35,194 nucleotides of DNA. Source: a virus. Location of the stretch: positions 1 to 35,194 of the IMG/VR virus record IMGVR_UViG_3300042569_000285, one strand, 5' to 3'. The notes under the pieces are model-generated. The model worked only from the letters and a program-made list of their open reading frames with translations. It was not told the origin of the DNA and searched no databases. Of this stretch, positions 1 to 11,100 are shown in pieces; position 1 is the stretch's first letter, and every line of letters starts with the position of its first letter. The translations under genes and the position numbers were made by a program.

Positions 1-1610
1 TTTTTGGAATAAAAATAATCTAAAACTACATCTTCCTGATCTGCCTCAGTATTTGTCTTTTGAAACTTATAGGCATTAAATCCAATATTGTCTAAAAGCA
101 TAAGTATTGCAACAGATGTTGGTACTCCAGTTTCATTTGCAACCATTAAGTCTGGTGCAGACATTTCTTTGAAAAACTTAAAATAATCTTCTAGCTGAGT
201 ATCGACCTGGAAGTCTGGTGATTCATTCCACATTCCAGTATACATAACCTTTAGAGGGAAGCGATAATCAATTCCCGTTACATTCATTTTCTGGAAAAGC
301 TTAATCTGAACATTTGGTCTTAAGATATCCTTTAGGATGGAGTTAGAATTGTTCTTATTAAAAAATCTTTCAGTGTTAGATAGCTTTAAAGATCCATTAG
401 AAGAAATAATTGTTCCAACTGGCAAACCATACTGAGACTGACCAATTGAAGAATTAACATCAAATCCTACTACACTATTTGTAATATCTGCAACTAGTCT
501 TGGACTTAGCTCAATTACTTCTAGAGGTATGTTTGGGTTAGACATCTTTGTTACAACAAACCTAACCCCCTTAATTTTTTTGGTTTGAGTATTAGTAGTG
601 CTAAAATCGGTAACAGTTTTTTCATCTGCATTGTATAGGTATGGAGTATATCTTCCCCAAGACCCACCATTTGCTGGATCATAATATGCGTCAAGCTTTC
701 CATCATACATATTTGAAACAGTTAGGGTATCTCCAGAAACAATTCCAGTAATTGGTGTTTGAGAATAAAAAGTTACATCATTTCCCTCAACTTTTGATAC
801 TGTATAAAACTCTCCATTTCTAGAAAGCAAAACATCATCAAGATATTTGATTCCATGACCAGATGACATTGTAAACTTATAATATATGTTTCTGGTTGGA
901 TCTGATGGTTTTACTGGTGTTGCTGTAACAGAACTAATTGATCTTGCCGTTCCAGTTGCTTCGTAGGCTGTAGACCAAGTTGTTCCAACTAGAATGTCCA
1001 CACGATACGCCAAGGGGTACCCCAGATGCTTCTGAGTCTTTACAACAATCTTGTTGGTACTTATTTCAGTCTTATACTTAACAAACGGTGCAGCGTGAGT
1101 TATAGTATTATCTGATGCAGAAACACCAACCAAGACCTTATTTACTTTTCTTGCAGAGTTCCAGTATCTATAAGGAGAGTTTCTAGACATAGGATAAAGT
1201 CTGGTATCTTCTGTTCTCATATTAAAAACTTTAGAAATAGTTAATGGATCTGCATCACCATTTAAAGGCTGTTTAGTATTTTTTGCTGGGCTAGTATAAA
1301 CAGAATGAATAATTCCTGGATTTGGTCTATTTATTCCAAAGATATCTTTAAGGGGAGTATATTTAATTCTTTTAATGTCTGGTTCGTATAGCTTTGTATT
1401 ATCATCAGATGTATATGTTTCTGTTTGTGTTCCGTCATCAAATGATGTTGAATCTACAGCGTTTGTGGTAAAACAACCAATGCTATCCATTTCAGTATAG
1501 GCATTGTAATTCCATTCTGCAATAACTTGATGAACAGAATCAAGACTTCCCTTTGAGGCAATCTCATTCTTAATTAATTCGTCTAAGTTGCTATTTCCTG
1601 TGCTAAGCAT
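1..1610 (-). CDS. Minor tail protein, 3' end beyond the window (partial)
   Basis: An uninterrupted minus-strand frame runs from an ATG at 1610-1608 to the left edge, giving at least 536 residues with no stop, so the C-terminus is missing. It begins MLSTGNSNLDELIKNE. The sequence is beta-rich with many aromatic and Asn/Thr/Ser residues and no catalytic motif I recognise. The start overlaps the stop of the preceding gene as TAATG, which supports coupled translation and fixes the start. Lying two genes after the tape measure, it occupies the position of tail-tip or baseplate proteins (Tal or minor tail proteins) of siphoviruses. The role is inferred from position and general character, not from a recognised domain. 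Confidence 0.75.
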   Translation of the reverse strand, partial: MLSTGNSNLDELIKNEIASKGSLDSVHQVIAEWNYNAYTEMDSIGCFTTNAVDSTSFDDGTQTETYTSDDNTKLYEPDIKRIKYTPLKDIFGINRPNPGIIHSVYTSPAKNTKQPLNGDADPLTISKVFNMRTEDTRLYPMSRNSPYRYWNSARKVNKVLVGVSASDNTITHAAPFVKYKTEISTNKIVVKTQKHLGYPLAYRVDILVGTTWSTAYEATGTARSISSVTATPVKPSDPTRNIYYKFTMSSGHGIKYLDDVLLSRNGEFYTVSKVEGNDVTFYSQTPITGIVSGDTLTVSNMYDGKLDAYYDPANGGSWGRYTPYLYNADEKTVTDFSTTNTQTKKIKGVRFVVTKMSNPNIPLEVIELSPRLVADITNSVVGFDVNSSIGQSQYGLPVGTIISSNGSLKLSNTERFFNKNNSNSILKDILRPNVQIKLFQKMNVTGIDYRFPLKVMYTGMWNESPDFQVDTQLEDYFKFFKEMSAPDLMVANETGVPTSVAILMLLDNIGFNAYKFQKTNTEADQEDVVLDYFYSK

Positions 1611-2140
1611 TATGCTTCCACCAGTGTGAGATTAATATTCCATAGGTCGGTATCTCTACCTCTGTCAACTACGTTGTATGAAAAATCACCAAAAAATACA
1701 TTCACGACCTCAATGTTTTGTTTTATGTTTGAAGTGGATACAGAAGAGTCTACGTCATATACCAGTGTCATCCAAAAGCTACCAGTATGGTCTTTGTACC
1801 AGTCAAGCATTTCTTGACCACCACCAAAATTGTTTCTTGTAGAAGCATTATATTCAGTAACTAGGGACTTTCTGGATGGTAGCTTTTCCCAAGAAGTAGC
1901 ATATGTTCTTTTATCTGCAACGTGATAAGAACGCATTGTTCCATTAATCATACGTTGCTTATATTCAATACGCTCAAAAGATACGGATAGCTCAGCCCTG
2001 TTGTTATCAGATAGATATAAATAATTTGTTCCTAAGTCAACTTTTCCAGCATTATCACCACTTCCAATAAGTGGTTGTGAGTCAGACCATACGATTAGGG
2101 AGGGTCTTAAATACAACTGATCAAGTACGTCATAAGCCAT
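1610..2140 (-). CDS. Distal tail / minor tail protein
   Basis: This 176-residue protein begins MAYDVLDQLY and lies immediately after the tape measure gene (2-bp gap) and immediately before the next tail protein (TAATG overlap). The position right after the tape measure is where siphophages normally place Dit, the distal tail hub. The size is below that of a classical Dit but fits its N-terminal ring domain. The sequence is beta-rich and ends DLWNINLTLVEA, a strand-like pattern typical of tail ring proteins. An AGGAGA motif lies about 11 nt before the ATG. There are no membrane segments and no enzymatic motif. The function rests mainly on synteny. Confidence 0.7.
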   Translation of the reverse strand: MAYDVLDQLYLRPSLIVWSDSQPLIGSGDNAGKVDLGTNYLYLSDNNRAELSVSFERIEYKQRMINGTMRSYHVADKRTYATSWEKLPSRKSLVTEYNASTRNNFGGGQEMLDWYKDHTGSFWMTLVYDVDSSVSTSNIKQNIEVVNVFFGDFSYNVVDRGRDTDLWNINLTLVEA

Positions 2141-2142
2141 TG

Positions 2143-5100
2143 TTAACCGATTCTCCTAGAATTACTACTAATTCTACCACCAACAGCCTTATTAACATGG
2201 CTCATAACCATGTCCATACCTGCTCCGTTAAAGTTAAAGTTATAAGATGAACTATTATCGCTTGCTGACCCACTCATCATTCCACCACGAGCCATCTGAG
2301 CAATAGGCTGAACATCCATTCCGCCACCAGCAGAAGGAACATTGTATTTCGGTGCAGATGGAGCAGTGCCACCAACAAAACCTCCACCTGCAAACTTTCC
2401 AGCATTAATAGAGTTCATTGTTCCAACTCCATATTTCTTAACAGATGCTGCATTTACAACGTACTCTCCATTTGAAAGCATTGCAGGGATGGAATCTGAA
2501 GTAGCAGATCCTGGACCAAACACAGCACCACCTGCTGCATAGTTATTTTTTCCATAATCTATGGCAGCTGCAATTGCTTGTGGAGAAGAAGAAACAGCAC
2601 CAAGACCAAACATTCCCTGAAGACTTGAAACAACTGGAGCGTAAGCCTTAGTTTGATTCTGATTATTTTTTTGAACGGTTTGTGCTAATTGCATTGCAAT
2701 TTCTTGACCACCAACTAGTCCAGATCCAGAAAGATAAGACAAAGGATTTCCTGCATTTCTATATATTCCTGGTCCCATTTCAAGGTGTAGGTGCGGTCCA
2801 GTTGAGTTTCCAGTGCTACCCATCTCTCCAATATGTTGACCTGCGGAAACTTGAGTTCCTGTGCCAACCAATACCTTGCTTAGATGAGCATATAGAGATA
2901 TTAAATCTTTTCTGTGTCTAATTACAATGTGATTTCCATATGCTCCACCATGAGCATTTACAGATTCAACAATACCGCCTCCAACAGAAAGAATGTCAGT
3001 TCCTTCTACTCCAGCAAAATCAAGACCTGTGTGGTATCCAAGGCTCCACAAAGGACCCTTTCTTCCAAAGTTTCCTCTATTTTCACCACTTCTAGTAGGC
3101 ATTACAAAGCCACCCTCTGCAAAGTAGCTAATTGGCTCTCCATTATTTAATTGATCAAATGTGTCTGTGCCAAACTTCTTAACGGCACTTGCCTGTATAA
3201 CATATTCTCCATTTGAAAGTCTTGCAGGTATTGAATCATCCTTTGGACCACCTGGACCAGAAACTGGTCCACCACTTGCTCTAAGTAATGGATTACTTGA
3301 ATCTACATCTAATCTATTTCCTCCTGGAGTTACAGTTGTTCCAGAATTAATAGCCATTCCCATAAATCTAGCTGCTTCAATAAACTCTTGAGACTGTGCA
3401 TCAATGTTCAATGATTCTGCAACACCGTCAAATATTTTCTTTGTTGCATCAGACATCCCACCAAGCACTAGTTCCCATCCACCTTCACCACCATTTGCAA
3501 TATATTGCATTGCGGTATCTGTGTCTCTGTAGAAATTGTTTAAAGCTTCTCCTGTTTTCTGTTGAGCAGTATCCATTTCTTTTTGCAAATCTTCTGGAAG
3601 ACCAGTCTTATCCACAAATCCTGCTGCTGCCTTAGCTTGATCTATTGCTGAACCAGCAAGCTGGGATGCTCTTGCAATTTTTTCATTGTAAACTTTTTGA
3701 TCAGTTGGATCTGATGAAGGCTGTAGAGCTTTTGCCTCTTCAAGTAGTTTTATTGCTTCTTGAAGGTCTCCAGTTGTTGCAGCCTTCTTTTTGTTAAGCT
3801 CTTCAATCTCTTTATTTATGTTATCAAGTTCGGCTTGGTGTCTTGCATCTTCTGCTTGTCTTCTAAGATCAATAGCCTTTAAAGCATTGTCAAGTTTTTC
3901 TTGCTCTTTATCTGCAGTTTCTTGAATTGCAGCTAGTGACCTGTCACGACCAAACTGATCGGAGTCTGATGCTGCTTTCATTTGAGCACCTATGAATCCA
4001 AACACATCTCCTTGAGAAATTGCACTTAGACCCTGTAAAGATGTTTGTCTTTGATTTGCATAATAATCTTCTGCTTGCTTTTCTCTTTCAAGTTCTTTTA
4101 GATAATACTCTGTATTCTTTTGCAACAAATCTTTCTTATCATTTATTCTTTGTGCTTCTTTATCCAAGTTCTTTAAAGCATTATCATGACGCTTATTTTC
4201 TGCTTCTATTTCTGCATCTTTTGCTCTCAATGAGATATCAAATACCTTAGTTATTTCTTCTTGAACAGCCTGTAATTGTTTTGTTGTTTGATCAAGTTGT
4301 AAATCAACTTCAACATCTATCTTCATGAGTGCCTGTGCTTCCAGAACCTTCTTCTTTAATGCTGATTCTTCTTCACTGCTTAGTTCTCCATCTGCAAGCA
4401 TTTTATCCAGCTCTGGAGCAAGACCAGACTTTAAGGCATTTAAAAATAGTGTTTGGCTTTCTGTGCCAAGTGCAGTAAACGAATCGGTATCTATAAACAA
4501 ACCAATACTACTTAAATCACCATAACCAACCTCTTCTGCAATTTTTCCAATCTCTGTATTGATTTTTTCAGTATCTGCATTTTTAAAGTTTGCAACAATA
4601 GCATCTACGGCTTCGTTTGAAGCAATAGGGTCTTGTGCTGCAATTGCAAAAGATGCCTTTAATGTTGCACCTATTTGAGCAGCAACTTGTTCTTTTGACT
4701 TTTCACTAATAAGAACCTTTGCAAACATTCCTGCAAAGCCTTCACCGCTAATATTTTTTCTTAAAAGACCCTCTATTCCAGAGTCTGAAAGTCCAAGAAA
4801 ATCTGCAAGGGCATCTTTCTTTAATGCTTGAGCTCCATCAGAATTTCCACTTGCTGCTTCGTTTCTTTGATTTAACAAATCGATTTGACTTTCAAGAGCA
4901 TCTGTTTGCATCTTCATTACATCGCCAACAGTATCCTTCAAACTAAAGCTACTTTGTATTTCATTAAATGCTGACATTGCTTGACCTTGCCTGGCTATTT
5001 CTGCAGTTAATTCTAAAGCAACCTTTGGATCCATTCCTCTTTGAACTAGGTTTCCATAAACATTTACAAGCTGATTCATCTGCTCTTGCTTATTTTGCAT

Positions 5101-8100
5101 TTCAGAAAGTATAGTTAAGAAGTCTGCATAGTCTGTTTTTATTGCTTCAGCAAATGCTTTATCATATGCACCACGACCCTGTGAGCCAAATGCAGTCTCT
5201 GCAAACTTTGCATATCTTTCCGTATCTGCAGTTAAAGACTTTAGCTCAATTCCAAGTAACTTTGCTGCTTCGGTTGGTTCTTTAAAGGCACCGTTTCCTG
5301 CTTCTCTTGCTTTTGCCATTTGTTTTTGATATTGCTCGATTGCTTTGTTTACACCCATTATTGCAACCTGTAAACCAATCTGCATAATTGGGTTTCCAAG
5401 GAAGTTTGCTGCCTTTCCAAGTCCAGACATTGCCATCCCCATACCTCTTGATAAAGGACCCCCAGAGCCCTGGCTCAGTTGCGATCCTCTTTCCATTAAC
5501 CTTTGACCAGTTTCTTGACCTAGCATCTGGGTTGCTGTAAGTGCAAGATTCATTGATGCAACCCACTTGGATGTTCCATTACTTGTTTCAGAGGTGAACT
5601 GGTTCATTGCAAATCTCATTTGATCTACCGCACCAACCATCATCATCATTCTTCCACCAAACTGATCCATTCCGCCACGAGCAATTGGTTGGTCGTATAC
5701 TGGCTCAGTCATTCCGTCTTGAGTGCTTACCATCTTGTTTCTCTGAGATTCATTGTAGGCTGCAAACCTGCCAGTTCTAGCTTCAAAATTTTGTAGTCTC
5801 TGGTTTTGATACTTTTTACCACGCATTAAGGCTGTTCCAACTGGATGAACTATATTTCCTCTTGCTTCATCTCCTGGAGATGTAACTCCTGCTATACCAC
5901 CATTTGGACCAATTGCAAGAAGCTCTCTACTTGACACTGCAATAGTTTCACCAGTTACAGTATTTACAACCATATCGTCAATGCTATTTGAAAGAACATT
6001 GCCCATTGCATCAACCTTTACTGTTGCCTTTGAGCCTGTACCACCTGCATTTGATCTTAAGCTTTGAATGTTTGGCATTACCATAGATGGTCTTATTGCT
6101 CCAGAAGGCATTATTATGCCACTAGAAGATACCTTAGAGCCTTGCCCAGCAGATGTTGGTGCTCCAGCATTCTTTGGATCATAGGACCTTACGGTTATGT
6201 TTGGAAGGTTAGATGGCAGTGCTCTTTGTCCAAGGGTATTGTAGAAATCACCTTGTAGTCTTGCACCCATACCTGCTGCAACAGCAATAGGCATTCCTGG
6301 AGAAGTTCTTGATGGGAACATTCGTGCAAGAGTCATCATTACCCTTGCACCATTAGCAGTATTTGGATGAACACCATCCGCCATCTTTGTTAGTTCTGCT
6401 TGAACTACAGATGTTGACATACCAGATGCAGCAGCGACTCTTGAAACGGTAGAAGGATTTAGTAGCCCACCAATATCTTTTCTACTGTTAAGAGTCTCAA
6501 GGAATACGTTGTAAACTTGGGAGTCTTTCATCAAGTTAGCTGCAGCCCATACCTTTTCATATACACCATTAGCATTTGTTGTGGATGGGTTAATGTGTGC
6601 CAATACATCTTGAATATAATAAGACGCAAGTCTATCTGACTCAGGAATACCTGCTGCTCTTAATGCTTCTACGATTGCCTGATACTCAGCATCTCTTGTA
6701 GCCCAACTTGGTATTCCTTGTAAAACACCTGCGTATGCTTTAGGTGCTGCTGCTTTCTTTGCCCAAGAAGTTGTTTCAGATGCATAACCATTTACACGAC
6801 CACCTGACTGATACCCAAGAACGTCTTTTTCTAACCAGCTTAATTTTTGACCAACATCAAATGGAGTATTTTTTCCAATACTTCTTGTTTGTGTATCTGT
6901 AGATAAAGATTTTCCATCTTCACCCCACACAGTATTCCAGGACTGACCTTTACGTTTTCCATAGTAAACTTTTTTGCCATTCTTAGAAAAAGTCTTAACT
7001 CCATCTTTTTCTTCAACAAGAGCCCAACCTGCAGAACTAAGTTTTTCACCACTAATTCTAGATCTAACATCATAGAGTTTTCCAGACTTTAAGTATTCGT
7101 TGTATTTGTTTTTAAGCATAGGTATTCTCATTGATGTTTGATAAATCTTTTCATCACTAAGTGGACCCTTAGTGTTTACCAACTTTGAAATAAGAGATCC
7201 TCTAATAGACTCGGAAGTTCCTTGTGGATCCTTTTCTCCATATATTCCAAGCAATGAAGACATTTTATCTTCTGCAATAGGACTTGCAAAAGACTTTAAA
7301 AGAGAATTTTTTTCAACAGAGGAACTAGCTAGTAGTCTATTCATTGCTGAAGGAATTGTTAATCCAAACGGAAGGGTCTGAATACCAAGACCAGATGGTG
7401 TTTTTGCAGGAGGAACAATATGTGCAAATGCCATACCACCTGCAGCACTCTTAATTCTTCCACCCATTTGTTTACCCTGCATATGAATAATTGGTTGACG
7501 TGATTGTAAATCGGATGAAACTCCAGTAATTGTTCCCTGTGCCCCATATGTAAGGATTTCATTAATTTCATCTGGTACTTCCTTTACCCAACTATCACGA
7601 TACTTTGGATATGGTGCACCTGTTGATGGATCTCCCATCGAAATATCTCTACCTTGAGTATTTGGTCCTGCTGTAAAATCATAAATAACTGGGGAGGAAC
7701 CATACTTTGATTCTTTCCCAGTAGCCCTACTTCTTTCTATGTCATCAAAGAATCTGCCCTTTTCAGTGTCTCTGTTATGTACTCCTCGATATAATTTTCT
7801 GTATGCAGCAGCAGAAAATCTACTTACTCCACCCTTCATTCCTCTAGGACCGTATGCAGGTCCCATAAAATCTGATGCAAATGATGCAAAGTCACTAAAG
7901 GATATATCCATTCCATAAAGACTTCCATAGTCACCAGTTTGAATAGCTGTAAGCATTGCAAGTTGAGACTCTTTAGACATTTCTCCAGACATTCCTGGAT
8001 TAAGAAGAGAGCCTCTCATCATCCTTGTTCCCTCTGGAACAGAACGCATTATGCTAAGAAGTTGCTGATATCTTTCTGCATCAAACTTTTCAGAGTCAGT

Positions 8101-11100
8101 CCAACGACCCTTTACATTCTTTCTTCTTCTAAAGTAGTCAAGTTCTCCACCAATCCACTTGTAAACGGTTTCATATTCTTTGTCTGTTTTTTGGAATGGT
8201 GCTCTAAATGATTCATCAGCATGACTTTGTACCCTACCACCATTTTGCATAAGATCAACAATGTAATTCTTTGTTCCTATATCTTGGCGGATACCAGAAA
8301 TAGTTCCTGATGGGTTATTTAATACCCATTCTTTTTCGTTAACAGGCTTACCCATAACCTCTTGAACCATAGCTTTTGAAGATATGTTAAATCCATTTTG
8401 TCCCTTAGCATTTGCAAGTCTAAATACTACAGGAAGCATTGACATAGACTCTAGTTGTCTATCTGCTGCCTTCTTTGAGTTGGTGTTTGATGGGTTTGTC
8501 CAAGACTCAATAAACTTATTGTAACTTGCAATGTTTGGATTTGAAGAAAATGACTGCATGTCTGACCATTGGATTTTCTTTCCCATAGCCTTGTCAAACA
8601 TTCCATGCTTGATGTACATGAGCAACTCTCTTGCCCCTACACCAGAAAATTCATTAGCACCCTTTTCTCTAAGAACTGTTCCTCTGTATAAAGGAATGTT
8701 CTGAGATATTGGACCCATACTGTTAAGCATTTGCTCACGATGACCTGCCATATCCATTCTTTTCATAACACCAGTTCCAGTTCTAAACTGGTTTGTGTTA
8801 TGTCCTTCTATCCAATCGGCATAAGCCTTTTGTTGTGGATCATTAATATCTCTTGTAATTCTTGAAGAACGACCACCCCATTTGCGTGGATTGGTTGCTT
8901 GAAATGCTTCTGCAGACTCGATAGATGCAAAAGGATAATCTGAAAACGGTGTGTATCCACCTGGCATGTAAGTTCCCTGCACATTGTAAGATATTTGTGG
9001 CTTTGGACCAATAAAAGATTGATCTGCATATCCAGGCATTCTTCCACCCATTTGAAAACGTGGTGCTTGTCTAAAGTTAATGTCGTCTAGTAATGCAGAG
9101 TTTTGTGATGCTGCCTTTTTATTTACAACATACTCTCCTGGTTCAAGCATTGCAGGAACCTTGTCCCCATCACCCTGACCTGGAACCCAAGCAGAACCGC
9201 CCTTTTGTAACTGGGTTGTTGTAGGTACGGTTGAGGCAGGTGCGGTATTTTGAATTGCTGCTACTTGACTATTAATAAAAGCAGGGTTTAAGCTAATTGC
9301 ATCAGCAAGGTTTCTTTTGTATAGACCAAGAGCAATGTTTAATTTCTCAACACTGGAGCGTTCTGAATCAAAAGCGTTTGCAAGTTCATGTGTTGCTTTT
9401 TGTGCCAGAAGCTGTGTGTCTGTAAGCATTTCAAACTTTTCAACTGGGATACCAGCCATTCTTCTTCCAAGGTTAAATATTCCCATTGCACCCTTTGAAA
9501 CATAACCCATGAAGTTGGAGAAAATACCAACCATCATAATAATTGGACCAGCAACAGCAGTTAACCCAGTTGCTACCTTAATAAAAGATTTAACTGGCTT
9601 TGGAAGGTTTTGAAAAAACTCAATAGCTTTTCCAATTTTTCCAGTAAGACCTTCAAGAATCGGGGTAATGGAAGAAGTTATAGATTGACCAATAGTAAGG
9701 AACTGTGCCTTGATTCCTTCAACAGCTCTTTCAAATCTTTTTGATGCTGAGTTCATCAAGGTGTTCATTTCACTATATGCAGTTGCTGCAAGTTCTCTAT
9801 TTGATTTACCCATCAAGCCAAGTACCGCATTTGTCTGAGAAGCATTTGCATTTAAGTTGTCAAACAGTGCAGACATTCTTGCAAACTGATACTTACCAAA
9901 TATTTGCTCAATTAGCTGTGCTTTTCCAAAATCATCAAGCAGTTGCAATTGTCTTTGAAATTCCATAATTGTTGGAAGCAACTGTCCACGATTTGCCTGA
10001 ACAATTGACTCTATATCAATTCCGTATTGTTTTGCAGTTAATGATGCTTGCTTTGTTGGGTTAATTAAAGAAGCCATACCAGACTTAATTGCGTTTGCAC
10101 CTTCACCTGCAGAAATACCACCTTCTTTTAGGGCTACCATCAAAAGTGATAGGTCTTTTACATCTCCACCAAGGGCTTTAATAACTGGACCAGCTTTAGG
10201 AATTGCTGTGGTTAAATCCTCTAAAGATAAAGAGGTTTGGTTTTCTACTGCGTTTAAGAAGTTAACAGATTGAGCAAGTTCATCTGTACTCATCTTAAAA
10301 GCATTTTGAAGAGACAAGGTTGTTTTCATTGCATCTTGGTTTGAAACATCACCAAGTACAGCAAGACGAGTTGTTTCTCTTAATGCCCCAAGAAGCTTTT
10401 GTCCTTCAAGACCAGTTGCAGCCAGGTCTGCTGCAAGTGATGCTGTTTCTTTTGCTGCAATTCCAAAAGACTTTGAAAATTCAACAGCAATATTTCTAAC
10501 ATCATTAACCATCTGATTGCTTGTTTTTTCAGATGTACCAGATAGGTCTGCACCATAAACTTTTTGAAACCTTGTTAGCTCAGCATCAACCTCACGGAAT
10601 ATCTTAGATACCATATTTCCATAAATGGTTAAAGGTACTGTAAGACCAACGGTAATCTGACGACCTGCCCACTGAGTATTCTTACCAAAGTTAATTAAAT
10701 GGGTTGTTCCGTCTTGAACAAGATTATTAAATATAGCCCATTGCTTACGACTTACTGCAAGCTGAGTATTAAAGTCTTTCATGTTAATTGTTGCTGGGGT
10801 AATCATCATACCCATTTGCTTGCCGTCCATGCCCTTGCCAAGGGTTACTAGCTGAGACATTCCTCTAGCAACTTCACGAACGGCTAGTTTATGAGCATTG
10901 CTGGATGTAGTAAAAGCACCAATAGCTTCTCTTGCATATTCTTTAAGTGTTAGTTTTTGTTTTAAAAGAGACTGACCAAAGTTATCAACTGAGTCTGTCA
11001 TCTCAACCATCTTGGCATTCCAGCCACCAATTTTTCCAAGATCGGAAGCAAATGAAGATGCTAGGCTTCCTTTTAATCCTACGGCTTGCTTATCAAGGTT

